Source: Cyanobacteriota bacterium
Lineage (GTDB): Bacteria > Acidobacteriota > Vicinamibacteria > Vicinamibacterales > UBA2999
Assembly: GCA_019752015.1 (NCBI GenBank)
Contig: JAIEMQ010000070.1
Location: 1-63,623, forward strand
Direction of reading: 5' to 3'
Length of the DNA: 63,623 nucleotides
The notes below the pieces were generated by a model, which saw nothing but the letters and a program-made list of their open reading frames with translations, made no database searches and was not told the DNA's origin. The translations under genes and the position numbers were made by a program. This document shows positions 1 to 8,859 of this stretch, piece by piece. The stretch's first letter is position 1; each line of letters opens with the position of its first letter.

Positions 1-1554
1 CCTTGCAAGGGCTGCGAGGTCAAACGGTCGCCATTTCGCTTGCGCGAGCAGAGCTTCGAGGATCCGAATCTCGAAACCGGCTTCGGCTTCTTCACCTATT
101 ACCTGGTGCGCGCGTTCAGCGGCTATGCCGACAACGATCCCTGCGACGGGCGCATCACCGCCGACGAATTGGTCGAGTACGTGCGATCGAACGTCCGCAG
201 TTACGCGCGCGAGCGCAAGCTCTCGCAGACGCCGACCGCTCGCGGTGATTACGAGCCCGACATGCTCCTCGGCGTCGCGCAGGGTTGCCTCTCCGACGGC
301 GTCAAGGCGCCGTCGATGCTCGGCACCGCCGTCGTCGAATCCAACATGGATGACGTCGATCTCTACGTTGACGGTGCGTTGATTGGCCGCATCTCGACGG
401 GCAAGCCATTGAAGATGCCTGGCCTGTCGAGCGGCCTCCACGAATTCCGCGGCGTGCGCGAAGGCTACCAGCCCGAGCGCAAGGAAGTGATGATCGCGCC
501 CGGCCAGGAAGTCACCGTCAGCCTGCGCATCCGCTACGTGCGTCAGGTCAAGAAGCCCGCGCAGGCCTTGAACGACGAGGGCGAGAAGCTCTTGTTCACG
601 CGCCGCTCGTCGCTGAGCCTGCTGAACCTGGTGCCGGTCGAGCGCCGTCAGAGCGAATCCGATCTGAAGAAGGCATCGGAGTTGTTTGAAAAGGCGCTTG
701 CCGTCGATCCGCAGTTCAGCATGGCCGCGTATCACCTTGGCCAGGTCAATCAGCTGCTGCTCAAGTATGACGAGTCGGTGAAGTATTTTCGCCAGGCCAT
801 CGAGATCGATCCGGCGCACGTCGAGGCGCGCATCGAGGGCGCGGCCGTGCTGATCGAGCAGGGTGATGCCGACGAGGCGATTCGCGAGCTCACCGAAGCG
901 CTCCGCCTCGAGCCCGGCGACGACACCGCCTATTCCATGCTGGCGCGCGCCTACTGGGACAAGGGCGCGTGGGCCAGAGCGGTCGAGAGCGCCGATCAGG
1001 CGATCAAGATCAAGCCGTCGAACGCGCAAGCGCACTTATGGCGCGCCGATGCGCTGCGGCAGCTGGCCGCGGCGAGCACCGACAAGACGGTGCAAGTCAG
1101 CCTGTATGCGGATGCCCGCGAGGGGTATCGTGAATTCCTCGACCTGACGAATTTTTCGACCGGGCTTGGCTCGAAGCTCGCGTTCCACTTCATCGGGCTC
1201 GGCGTCGGCAGCCGCCGCCACGCGGATCGCCAGGGCGCCTACGACAGCCTGCGCAGCGCCGGCTTTCTCGGCCTGTGCCTGTCGGAGCAGAAGGTCGGCA
1301 ACCCGCTCAAGGCCCGCGACTACTGCAAGCGCGCGCTCGGTCATGCGCCGAACGATCCGATCGCGTATTTCCTGCTCGGCAACGTCAATCGCGACCTCTT
1401 CAACGCCCGTCAATCATGCTCATACCTGAAGGACGCCCGATCGAGTTACGTGAAGATGCTCGAGCTCAATCCGCACCTCGACGAATCGCGGAACGCGAAG
1501 AACTACGTCGGCCAGATCGACGGGTTGCTGCCGCGCGCGGGATGCGGCGCGTGA
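1..1554 (+). CDS. Caspase-like / PEGA / TPR protein (5' partial)
   Basis: The frame is open through the left window edge, so the N-terminus and the catalytic part of the domain are missing. The first ~90 visible residues (GFGFFTYYLVR, then ITADELVEYVRSNV and DYEPDMLL) look like the end of a peptidase C14 (caspase-family) domain. A PEGA-type segment (VDLYVDGALIGRIS) follows at about residues 105-175. TPR helices come next, with repeated A..LG...L..YDESV..F..A and DPAHVEA patterns. PEGA and TPR parts suggest a surface or periplasmic scaffold, but localisation cannot be judged without the N-terminus. The stop overlaps the start of the next gene. The family call is good; the function is unknown. 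Confidence 0.75.
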   Translation, partial: PCKGCEVKRSPFRLREQSFEDPNLETGFGFFTYYLVRAFSGYADNDPCDGRITADELVEYVRSNVRSYARERKLSQTPTARGDYEPDMLLGVAQGCLSDGVKAPSMLGTAVVESNMDDVDLYVDGALIGRISTGKPLKMPGLSSGLHEFRGVREGYQPERKEVMIAPGQEVTVSLRIRYVRQVKKPAQALNDEGEKLLFTRRSSLSLLNLVPVERRQSESDLKKASELFEKALAVDPQFSMAAYHLGQVNQLLLKYDESVKYFRQAIEIDPAHVEARIEGAAVLIEQGDADEAIRELTEALRLEPGDDTAYSMLARAYWDKGAWARAVESADQAIKIKPSNAQAHLWRADALRQLAAASTDKTVQVSLYADAREGYREFLDLTNFSTGLGSKLAFHFIGLGVGSRRHADRQGAYDSLRSAGFLGLCLSEQKVGNPLKARDYCKRALGHAPNDPIAYFLLGNVNRDLFNARQSCSYLKDARSSYVKMLELNPHLDESRNAKNYVGQIDGLLPRAGCGA

Positions 1555-2561
1555 GACATCTTGCGATCGTCTGCATCGTGGCGATCGCCAGCGCGGGCCT
1601 CGCTGCTCAATCGGCGGGATTGCGCGTCGTCGTGATCGAAGGCGAGGACGCGGTCAACATCATCCAGCAGAAGACCGCGGTGCGCCCGGTGGTCGAGGTC
1701 CGCGACCGCAACAACCTGCCGGTGCCCGGCGCGATCGTCACCTTCTCGATCGAGGGCGGCAAGGCGGCGACGTTCGGCGGCGCGTCGACGTTGACGGTCG
1801 CGACCAATGCCGCGGGCCAGGCGGCGGTCACCGGTCTCACTCCATCCGCAGCCGGCGCGTTTCAGATTCAGGTATCGGCGGCGTTCCAGGGGCAGGTCGC
1901 CACCGCGACGATCGCGCAAACGAATGTGATGACGGCGGCGCAGGCCGCGGCAGCGAGTGCATCGGGTGGGTCGGGTGCATCGGGTGCTGGTGGCGGCGGA
2001 TTGTCGGCGACGACGATTGCGGTGGCTGGTGCGGCGGTCGCCGGCGGCGCGGTGGCGGCGACGCAGGTGATGGGCAAGGACGAAGCGAGCCGCAACAACT
2101 TCACCGGGACCATGAGTGGTCCGGTGGTCAGCACGATCGTCAGCCGCAATTCTGGAAATACCTGCACCGTCAATCGATCCGTTACAGCGACGGTCACGTT
2201 GAAGCTGGACACCAACACTGCGACCAGCGTCAGCGGACGCCTCGAAGTTCAGGGCACTGACAGCGTGGTGTCGGCCGGCTGCCCGGTAACAAATCAATCG
2301 GCCCCGTTCAGCGGCGCGACGGCTGTCACCGGCACGCCGTCGAATTTCCGCGGCAGCGAGACGCGCAATGAAACCGGCGCCGGCGTCGGAGGCGAGACCA
2401 TCCAGGGCACGACCACGATGGTCTTCGACGGATCGCTCAGCGGCAGCACGGTGACCGGCACGATCAAGTGGGAGCAGAAGAGCGTCTCCACGGGCGGCGC
2501 CGGCGGTCCTGTCGATCAACTGGCGAACGGCACGTTTTCGATCACTCTCCAGAAATCCTGA
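1542..2561 (+). CDS. Secreted Ig-like (Big_1-type) domain protein
   Basis: The 339-residue protein starts with a clear signal peptide (LAIVCIVAIASAGLAAQ). An Ig-like domain of bacterial Big_1/adhesin character follows (VEVRDRNNLPVPGAIVTFSI, then TNAAGQAAVTGLTP). A Gly/Ser/Ala-rich low-complexity stretch and a hydrophobic Ala/Val segment near residue 165 come next. The C-terminal ~160 residues are Thr/Ser-rich beta-type sequence with two Cys. The ATG was chosen because it gives the signal peptide and overlaps the stop of the upstream caspase/TPR gene, implying co-transcription. It is probably an envelope or extracellular partner of that protein; the exact role is unknown. Confidence 0.7.
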   Translation: MRRVRHLAIVCIVAIASAGLAAQSAGLRVVVIEGEDAVNIIQQKTAVRPVVEVRDRNNLPVPGAIVTFSIEGGKAATFGGASTLTVATNAAGQAAVTGLTPSAAGAFQIQVSAAFQGQVATATIAQTNVMTAAQAAAASASGGSGASGAGGGGLSATTIAVAGAAVAGGAVAATQVMGKDEASRNNFTGTMSGPVVSTIVSRNSGNTCTVNRSVTATVTLKLDTNTATSVSGRLEVQGTDSVVSAGCPVTNQSAPFSGATAVTGTPSNFRGSETRNETGAGVGGETIQGTTTMVFDGSLSGSTVTGTIKWEQKSVSTGGAGGPVDQLANGTFSITLQKS

Positions 2562-2589
2562 CGCCCTACTCCTGACCGCGAGGGACGGT

Positions 2590-4053
2590 ATGCGAACGAC
2601 GTATGCGTTACTGGTGTTGACGGTGTTCACGAGCGGCGCCGCCCTGGCGCAAAGCTCCCCTCCGCCGGCGCTCACCCTCGCGGATGCCGTCGGCGAAGCG
2701 CTCGTCAGGAACGAGCGCGTCATCAACCAGACCGACACCATCACCCAGGCCGATCTCGGATTGCGGCTCGCGCGCAACACGTTCAAGCCGAAGATCACGC
2801 CGAACATTTTCGGATCGCTCCGTCGCGACGACATCAGCAGCCAGACGTATCGCGTCGACGTTTCGCAAAAGCTGGTGACCGGAACCGAGCTGCGCCTCTC
2901 GACGGGCACCGCATCGTCGCTGATTCCCGGCCGGCTCGGTGACGCATCGAGCGACGTGCTGTTCTACAACGCCGATACCACGCTGACGCTGGCGCAGCCG
3001 CTGCTGCGCGGCTTCGGCCGCGATGTCGCGCGCCGCGGGCTGAACGCCGCGGAATGGCGGCGAGAGGACGCGGCTCGCCTGCAGACATTATCGGAGCAGC
3101 AAGTCGCGGTTGACGTGGCCGCGGCGTATTACCGCGTCGTGTCGCAGCAAGCCTTTGTTGAGGTCGCGAAACAGAGCCTGACGCGCGCGCGGCGGCTGCG
3201 CGACGCGTCCGAAGCGAAGCTCGATGCCGGCCTCGTGTCTCAGCTCGATGTGCTGCGCTCGCAGCAGCTCGTGTCGCAGGCGGAGATGCAGTTGTTCGAC
3301 ACGCAGTCGGGCGTCGAGGATGCGCGCGATCAGCTGACGTTCCTGATGGGACGCGACCGGACCGAGCCGTTCACGGTCGACGCGGCGATTCCGCGGCCCA
3401 ATGCCGATCCGATCGATGTGGCGTCGGCCACGGCGCTGGCGCTGTCGAATCGGCTCGATCTGAAGAGCCGCGTGGCGGCGAGCGAGGACGCCGAAAACCA
3501 GATCCGCTTCTCGCGCAACCAGCTCCTGCCGCAGGTCGACGTGAACTTTGCGTTCACACGGCGCGAGACCGCGGCGACTTTCCGGGACAGCTTCGGGCTC
3601 GACGGCTACCGGTTCGCGACCTTCTTCACGGTCGCGATGCCGGTCGATCGGACCGCGCAGCAGGTCGCGTTCCAGTCGGCGGTCCTCGATCGCGCGCGCC
3701 GCCGCCGCGAAGCCAGCACGCTCGAGCGGCAGATCGCCGATGGCGTGAAGCAGGCGGTTCGCGAGCGGGATCGGCTGGTCCGGAACATCGCCGCCGCGGA
3801 GAACAACGTCGAGTTGAGCCGGCGTGAAGTCGACGTCGCGCAGCTGCGCTACGAAAACGGCCTCTCGAACAATCTCGACGTCGTCACGGCGGAAGCGGGT
3901 CTGCTCCAGGCGGAGAGCCGCCGCATCCAGGCGCTCGCCGATTCGGCGGTTGCCGGGCTGCGGCTGCGTGCAGTCCTCGGCATTTTCAATCCGCGCACCG
4001 ACCTGACCGGCTCGACGAACGTGCTGGCGATCGCGTCTAATCAGGCGAAATAG
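2590..4053 (+). CDS. TolC-family outer-membrane efflux protein
   Basis: The 487-residue protein has a signal peptide (ending GAALAQ) and two OEP repeats of long alpha-helical sequence. Family hallmarks are LTLAQPLLRGFGRD near residue 135, LDAGLVSQLDVLRSQQL near 215 and the second-repeat equivalent LRYENGLSNNLDVVTAEAGLL near 420. Members form trimeric outer-membrane channels for tripartite pumps. The next two genes encode the adaptor and a permease, so the three form an export system. A GAGGGACGG ribosome-binding-like sequence precedes the ATG. Confidence 0.88.
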   Translation: MRTTYALLVLTVFTSGAALAQSSPPPALTLADAVGEALVRNERVINQTDTITQADLGLRLARNTFKPKITPNIFGSLRRDDISSQTYRVDVSQKLVTGTELRLSTGTASSLIPGRLGDASSDVLFYNADTTLTLAQPLLRGFGRDVARRGLNAAEWRREDAARLQTLSEQQVAVDVAAAYYRVVSQQAFVEVAKQSLTRARRLRDASEAKLDAGLVSQLDVLRSQQLVSQAEMQLFDTQSGVEDARDQLTFLMGRDRTEPFTVDAAIPRPNADPIDVASATALALSNRLDLKSRVAASEDAENQIRFSRNQLLPQVDVNFAFTRRETAATFRDSFGLDGYRFATFFTVAMPVDRTAQQVAFQSAVLDRARRRREASTLERQIADGVKQAVRERDRLVRNIAAAENNVELSRREVDVAQLRYENGLSNNLDVVTAEAGLLQAESRRIQALADSAVAGLRLRAVLGIFNPRTDLTGSTNVLAIASNQAK

Positions 4054-4055
4054 GC

Positions 4056-5441
4056 ATGGCCGGCACCAACGCCTCGGCGTGGACGTCCCCGCGCACCGCG
4101 ATCGCGGGCGCGGCGGTCTTCGCGCTCGTCACGCTGCTGGTGTACTGGACGCGCGCCGGCGCCGAGGACTCGCTGGCCGCCACCGTCACGCGCGGCGAGT
4201 TGACGGCGCGCCTGACTTCGAGCGGCACGCTCAAGCCGATTCAATCGATCACGTATCGATCGCCGATCCCCGGACGCGACATCGAGATTCGCGATCTGGC
4301 GCCGGAAGGATCGCGCGTCGCCGCCGGCGACCTGCTGGTCAAGCTCGATACCACCGATCTCGAAGTCGAGCTCGCGCGCGTGCGGCAGGAACATCGGCAG
4401 GCGCAAATGGATCTGCAGGTCGCGGAAGGTGAGTTCGAGGAGGCCGGCGCCGAAGTCAAGGCGGTCACGGAAGGGGAGGGCGCGCTGACCGTCGACGAAG
4501 CGCGATCGACGCTGCAGCGTGCGCAGAAGAAAGCGGAGCGGCTGCGCCAGGAATTCGAGCACCTGAAGCCGCTGCTCGCCAAGGGCTTCATCACGCGCGA
4601 TGAGCTCGCGCGCACCGAGGATCAGCTCGAACAAGCCGAAGAGGAGCTGATCCTGGCGCGGCGCCGCACCGACGTGGTCGTGCAGCTCTCGCATCCGCGC
4701 GAGCAGAAGCGCGCGGCCTTGGCGCTCGCGCAGAAGAGCGCGCAGCTCGGACACGCCCGCACCCGCGCGGCCGAGACCCAGCTCCGGCTCGATACGCTCG
4801 AGCGCCTGATCGAGGGCTGCACCATTCGCGCCCGCGGTCCCGGCCTGGTCGTTTACGAGGAGAATCTCAACTCGAATCCGCGCCGCAAGCTGCGCATCGG
4901 CGATCGCGTCTTTGCCACGCAGGGCATTGTCACCATCCCCGAGGTCAATCGCATGCTGGTCGAGGCGTCGGTCAGCGAGAGCGAAGTGCATCGCGTCAAG
5001 GCCGGCCAGCCGGCGGAAGTCCGCGTCGAAGCGTTTCCCGATCTCAAGCTGACCGGTAAGGTGACGCGCGTCGGCACGCTGGCGAGCACGTCGGTGAATC
5101 GGCCGTTCGACGACAAGCGGTTCGACCTGATCATCACGCTCGATCCGACGACCGCTGATTTGCGGCCGGAGATGACCATTCGCGCCGACGTGATCGTCGG
5201 ATCGCGCGCCAACGTGTTGCTCGTTCCGGTCACCGCGGTCTTCAACAACCAGGGCACGCGCGTTGTCTACGTGATCGGCGCGACCGGCACGGAGCGGCGT
5301 CTCGTCGATCTCGGCGAATCGAACGATCGCATGGTCGAGATCGTTGCCGGACTGCGTGAAGGCGATCGCGTCTCGCTGGCGCCGCCCGACGCCGCCGCTC
5401 CAATGTCGCCACCTCGCGGCAATGCGCTTCAGCCTCGCTGA
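4056..5441 (+). CDS. HlyD/MacA-type periplasmic adaptor
   Basis: This 461-residue membrane-fusion protein has one N-terminal TM segment (AVFALVTLLVYWT), a lipoyl/barrel-sandwich half (GRDIEIRDLAPEGSRVAAGDLLVKLD), a long coiled-coil hairpin at about residues 105-250, and beta-barrel domains (LLVPVTAVF near 390). It would link an inner-membrane permease to the TolC channel just upstream. It starts two bases after the tolC-like stop and overlaps the permease start by 20 bases, a tight operon. Substrate cannot be told from the sequence. Confidence 0.85.
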   Translation: MAGTNASAWTSPRTAIAGAAVFALVTLLVYWTRAGAEDSLAATVTRGELTARLTSSGTLKPIQSITYRSPIPGRDIEIRDLAPEGSRVAAGDLLVKLDTTDLEVELARVRQEHRQAQMDLQVAEGEFEEAGAEVKAVTEGEGALTVDEARSTLQRAQKKAERLRQEFEHLKPLLAKGFITRDELARTEDQLEQAEEELILARRRTDVVVQLSHPREQKRAALALAQKSAQLGHARTRAAETQLRLDTLERLIEGCTIRARGPGLVVYEENLNSNPRRKLRIGDRVFATQGIVTIPEVNRMLVEASVSESEVHRVKAGQPAEVRVEAFPDLKLTGKVTRVGTLASTSVNRPFDDKRFDLIITLDPTTADLRPEMTIRADVIVGSRANVLLVPVTAVFNNQGTRVVYVIGATGTERRLVDLGESNDRMVEIVAGLREGDRVSLAPPDAAAPMSPPRGNALQPR

Positions 5442-6690
5442 GCTCACCGAGTTCCTGCGGATCGCGGTCGAGGCCCTCGGCCGCTATCGCCTGCGTACCG
5501 CGCTCAGCGTCCTGGGCGTCGTGCTCGGCGTCGCGGCGGTGATCGCCATGATGTCGGTCAGCGAAGGCGCGGCGCGCGAAGCGCTCGCGCAAGTGGACGC
5601 GCTCGGGCTCGACAACATCGTCGCGCAGACCTCCGGCGGCCTCAACGACAAAGGGACGATGAAACGAAGCCTGATCGCCGCCGATGCCGAGCGCGCCCTC
5701 GCGCTGGTGCCGTCGGCGACGCTGGCGGCCCCGGTGGTATCGCGTTACGTCCGCGTCGGCCGCGGCGATCGCGTCAATTCAACCCAGGTGCTGGCCGCGC
5801 CGGCATCCTTTCAACAAATTCTCAGGCTCACGCCGGCGCGAGGCCGCCTGCTCGCCGACACCGACGAGGCCGCGCGCGTCTGTGTCATTGGCGCTGCGCT
5901 GGCGCAGCAGATCTTCGGCTACGCCGATCCGATCGGCGAGACGATCCGCATTGTCGAGGATCACTATCGCGTGGTCGGTGTGCTGCGCGAGCAGGGCGGC
6001 GATCCGCAGGCCGGGGTCCCCGCCACGCGTAATTTGCGTGGTGGGGTGGAAGCCGGCACGACGATGGCGTGGCACAACGTCAATCGTGCAGTGATCGCGC
6101 CGCTGTCGTCGATCACCGGAAAGACGGTTGATGTCGGGCGGAATCAGCCGGTCGAAGAGATCTGGGTGAAGGTGCGCGACGCCGAACGCACCGTGGAGCT
6201 CGGCGAAGTGCTGCGTCGGCTGCTGCTGCAGACCAGGGAGGCGAGTGAATTCAACATCGTCGTCCCGCGCGCGCTGCTCGCGCAGCGCTACCGCACGCAA
6301 CGCACCTTCAGCGTCGTCGTCGGCAGCGTTGCGGCACTGGCGCTGCTGGTCGGCGGCATTGGCATCATGAACATCATGCTGACCTCGGTCGTTGAGCGGA
6401 CGCGCGAGATCGGCGTGCGCCGCACCGCGGGCGCGAAGCGGCGCGATGTGACGATGCAGTTCCTGATCGAGACGCTGTTGATGACGGTCGGCGGCGGTGT
6501 CGCCGGCATTCTGATCGGCGCGATCGTGTCAGTGGGAATTTCCGCCTACGCGGGATGGTCGACGTATGTGTCGATCACCGCCGTGCTGCTGGGGTTCGTG
6601 GTGTCGTTCCTGGTCGGACTCGTGTTTGGCTTGTATCCGGCGATGAAGGCAGCCGCGCTGCAGCCCGTTGACGCGATGCGCTACGAGTAG
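5422..6690 (+). CDS. MacB-type ABC transporter permease (FtsX fold), no ATPase domain
   Basis: The 422-residue protein has an N-terminal TM helix (LRTALSVLGVVLGVAAVIAM), a MacB periplasmic core domain (about residues 60-265) and a C-terminal FtsX domain with three TM helices (LVGGIGIMNIMLTSVVERTREIGVRR near 310). E. coli MacB has an N-terminal nucleotide-binding domain; it is absent here and no ATPase gene lies beside it, so an ATPase must be supplied from elsewhere. The ATG at 5422 was chosen because the homologous region (MRFSLAELTEFLRIAVEAL) begins there. The stop codon merges into the palindromic repeat array. Confidence 0.85.
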   Translation: MRFSLAELTEFLRIAVEALGRYRLRTALSVLGVVLGVAAVIAMMSVSEGAAREALAQVDALGLDNIVAQTSGGLNDKGTMKRSLIAADAERALALVPSATLAAPVVSRYVRVGRGDRVNSTQVLAAPASFQQILRLTPARGRLLADTDEAARVCVIGAALAQQIFGYADPIGETIRIVEDHYRVVGVLREQGGDPQAGVPATRNLRGGVEAGTTMAWHNVNRAVIAPLSSITGKTVDVGRNQPVEEIWVKVRDAERTVELGEVLRRLLLQTREASEFNIVVPRALLAQRYRTQRTFSVVVGSVAALALLVGGIGIMNIMLTSVVERTREIGVRRTAGAKRRDVTMQFLIETLLMTVGGGVAGILIGAIVSVGISAYAGWSTYVSITAVLLGFVVSFLVGLVFGLYPAMKAAALQPVDAMRYE

Positions 6691-6865
6691 GTCCGGCTAA
6701 AGCCGGACCCTCACAGGACATCCGGTGGGGGTCCCCCTTCAGGCGGACCCAGTGGCTAAAGCCGGACCCTCACAGGCATCCGGTGGGGGTCCCCCTTCAG
6801 GCGGACCCAGTGGCTAAAGCCGGACCCTCACAGGCATCCGGTGGGGGTCCGCCTTCAGGCGGACC
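6690..6865. repeat. Three tandem ~58 bp palindromic repeats
   Basis: Three copies (starting about 6695, 6754 and 6812; period 59 then 58) each hold two inverted repeats: a GGCTAAAGCC type and a GGTCC-N-GGACC type. The outer ones are perfect 20-mers, GGTCCGGCTAAAGCCGGACC (6690-6709) and GGTCCGCCTTCAGGCGGACC (6846-6865). The array fills the gap between two convergent genes. The left palindrome begins on the last base of the permease stop codon, and the pxpA stop sits in the loop of the right palindrome. REP-like, and probably a bidirectional transcription end. Confidence 0.9.
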
Positions 6866-7613
6866 AATTGGCGACCTGAATTCCGGCAGCCTCTAATCCC
6901 CTTCGAACCGCGCGCGCGTGATCGGCGGCGCCCGGAGTGTCTCCGTGCAGGCAGATCGTGTCGGCCTTCAGTGCGATCGTGGAGCCATCGACGGCGATCA
7001 CTTGTTTGTCGCGCACCATCTTGATCGCTCGATCGACGACCTTCGGCGTATCGTGAATCACGCTGCCCGGCTTGTGGCGCGACGTCAGCGATCCGCCCGG
7101 ATCGTATGAGCGGTCGGCGAACACTTCGGCGGCGACCTTGAGGCCGGCCGCCTCGCCGGCGCGCAGCAGCTCCGAGTCGGGCAGGCCAAACAGGATCAGC
7201 GATCGATCGAGCGACGCGGTCGCCCTGGCGATCGCCTCCGCCAGCCCGCGATCGCGGCACGCCATGTTGTAGAGCGCGCCGTGTGCCTTGACGTGCTGGA
7301 GCGCGGCGCCTTGCGCCGCGGCCATGCCGGCGAGCGCTGCCACTTGATAGAGAACGAGGTCCTCGACCTCCTGTGGCGTCGCCTTCATCTCGCGGCGGCC
7401 GAAGCCGACCAGGTCCTGGAAGCCGGGGTGCGCGCCAATCGCCACGCCCTTCTCGCGCGCCAGCGCGATGGTGGCCCGCATTGCACCCGGGTCGCCGGCG
7501 TGGAAACCGCACGCCACGTTCGCCGAGGTGATGCTCTCCATCAGCGCCGCGTCCTGGCCCATCGGCCAGGGGCCGAAAGACTCGCCAAGGTCGGAATTGA
7601 GATCAATTCTCAT
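6855..7613 (-). CDS. pxpA: 5-oxoprolinase subunit A (LamB/YcsF family)
   Basis: The 252-residue protein matches the PxpA/YcsF family along its whole length: MRIDLNSDLGESFG at the start, ANVACGFHAGDP, GAHPGFQDLVGFGRR, HVKAHGALYN, EVFADRSYDPGGSL and TICLHGDTPGA. With PxpB and PxpC it cleaves 5-oxoproline to glutamate using ATP; those subunits are not in this window. The C-terminus (NWSA and stop) is encoded inside the right-hand palindrome of the repeat array. The first six codons overlap a Fur-box-like palindrome. Confidence 0.93.
   Translation of the reverse strand: MRIDLNSDLGESFGPWPMGQDAALMESITSANVACGFHAGDPGAMRATIALAREKGVAIGAHPGFQDLVGFGRREMKATPQEVEDLVLYQVAALAGMAAAQGAALQHVKAHGALYNMACRDRGLAEAIARATASLDRSLILFGLPDSELLRAGEAAGLKVAAEVFADRSYDPGGSLTSRHKPGSVIHDTPKVVDRAIKMVRDKQVIAVDGSTIALKADTICLHGDTPGAADHARAVRRGLEAAGIQVANWSA
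7597..7612. promoter_or_regulatory. Palindrome over the pxpA start (Fur-box-like)
   Basis: The sequence TTGAGATCAATTCTCA is a near-copy of the palindrome at 7661-7677, with arms TGAGA and TCTCA. It coincides with the first codons of pxpA. The arms and the 17-base length resemble TTGAGAATNATTCTCAA-type Fur boxes, but the centre differs. Binding by Fur is inference. Confidence 0.45.
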
Positions 7614-7624
7614 TTTGTACTTGA

Positions 7625-7641
7625 CCGACCATTTTGGTCGG
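7625..7641. promoter_or_regulatory. 17 bp inverted repeat in the pxpA/PepSY intergenic region
   Basis: CCGACCATTTTGGTCGG is a perfect inverted repeat with 6-base arms and a 5-base centre, midway between two TTGAGA..TCTCAA palindromes. With no T-run on either side it reads more like an operator than a terminator. The regulator is unknown. Confidence 0.45.
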
Positions 7642-7660
7642 CAATAAGCTGGCTGGGAAG

Positions 7661-7677
7661 TTGAGATCAGTTCTCAA
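7661..7677. promoter_or_regulatory. 17 bp palindrome upstream of the PepSY gene (Fur-box-like)
   Basis: TTGAGATCAGTTCTCAA has perfect 6-base arms and lies 12 bases before the ATG of the PepSY gene. A copy lies 64 bases upstream over the divergent pxpA start. The PepSY/TonB-receptor context fits iron control, so a Fur-family operator is the leading guess. Confidence 0.5.
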
Positions 7678-7689
7678 GATTGACCCCGT

Positions 7690-8859
7690 ATGAAGTCGTT
7701 TCGAACCGTTCTGTTCTGGGCGCATCTCGCCGCCGGCACCGCCGCCGGCATGGTGATCCTCATTATGTGCGTCACCGGCGTCGCGCTCACCTACGAGAAG
7801 CAGATGCTCGAGTGGGCGGACCGGCGGGCCTGGCCGGCGCCGTCCTCGGCTGACGCCCGGCCCCTGCCGCCAGAGACGCTGCTGGCCAAAGTGGTTGAGG
7901 CGCAGCCGGGGGCGGCACCGATCGGGCTGACGCTGCGCGCCGATGCCGCCGCTCCCGCCACGGTCACGCTCGACGGCAACAAGGCGCTGCTCGTCGATCC
8001 GTACACGGGAGCGATCATCGGTCCGCCGCCCACCGGGCTGCGCACGTTCTTCCGGACCATGACGGTGTGGCATCGCTACATTGCGATGGAGGGCGACAGC
8101 CGCGCCACCGGCCGCGGCGTGACCGGCGCGGCGAACCTGATCTTCCTGTTCATCGTGATTAGTGGCTTGTATCTCTGGGTGCCGAGGCTCTGGACGTGGA
8201 TCCAGTTCAAGAACGTCCTGTGGTTCCGCAGCAGCCTCGCGCCAAAAGCGCGCGACTTCAACTGGCACAACGTCATTGGATTCTGGTCCGCCCTGCCGCT
8301 GGCCATCGTCGTCGCCGGCGCGGTGCCGATCTCGTATCCGTGGGCCAGCAATCTCGTCTATCGCATCGCCGGCGATACGCCGCCGCCACCGCCGGCGCAA
8401 GCGGCGCGTCCGGCCGATCGCACCGACGTCACTTACATCAGCGGCGGCATTGACGGCGCGTGGAGCGCGGCGCAAGCGCAGATTCCCTCGTGGCGCACGA
8501 TGACGACGCGGCTGGCGGCCAGCGCGAATGCGCCGGTCGTGATCTCCGTCGACGAGGGTTACGGCGGGCAACCGCAGAAGCGCACGACGTTCACGATCAC
8601 TCGCGCGAGTGGCGCGGTCGTGAAGGCTGAAGACTTTCAGAGTCTCAGCGCGGGACGGCGCCTGCGAACGTGGCTGCGCTTCGCGCACACCGGCGAGATT
8701 TACGGGTTGAGCGGCCAGACGATCGCCGGCCTCGCGTCGCTTGGTGGCGCAATGCTCGTCTACACGGGTCTGATGCTCGCGCTTCGCCGGCTGGCGTCGT
8801 GGATTGGGCGCCAGCGCGCCCTGCGTGAGCCCGTCGGCGACCGTCCGCGCGCCGCTTGA
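7690..8859 (+). CDS. PepSY-associated TM-helix protein
   Basis: The 389-residue inner-membrane protein belongs to the PepSY_TM family. It has a TM helix at the start (FWAHLAAGTAAGMVILIMCVTGVALTYEKQM), a periplasmic part (TVWHRYIAMEGDSRATGR), a second pair of helices (GAANLIFLFIVISGLYLWVPRLWTW and FWSALPLAIVVAGAVPISYPW) and a last helix (LRTWLRFAHTGEIYGLSGQTIAGLASLGGAMLVYTGLMLAL). Relatives accompany TonB-dependent siderophore receptors and may reduce or release iron. A TonB receptor follows directly, supporting that role here. Confidence 0.8.
   Translation: MKSFRTVLFWAHLAAGTAAGMVILIMCVTGVALTYEKQMLEWADRRAWPAPSSADARPLPPETLLAKVVEAQPGAAPIGLTLRADAAAPATVTLDGNKALLVDPYTGAIIGPPPTGLRTFFRTMTVWHRYIAMEGDSRATGRGVTGAANLIFLFIVISGLYLWVPRLWTWIQFKNVLWFRSSLAPKARDFNWHNVIGFWSALPLAIVVAGAVPISYPWASNLVYRIAGDTPPPPPAQAARPADRTDVTYISGGIDGAWSAAQAQIPSWRTMTTRLAASANAPVVISVDEGYGGQPQKRTTFTITRASGAVVKAEDFQSLSAGRRLRTWLRFAHTGEIYGLSGQTIAGLASLGGAMLVYTGLMLALRRLASWIGRQRALREPVGDRPRAA

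Noticed and set aside
1503-2909. 468-residue minus-strand ORF
   Set aside because: It runs antisense across two supported plus-strand genes, is rich in Arg/Ala/Asp as expected for a high-GC shadow frame, and shows no domain.
4041-5447. 468-residue minus-strand ORF
   Set aside because: It is an exact antisense shadow of the HlyD-type adaptor gene with no recognisable motif.
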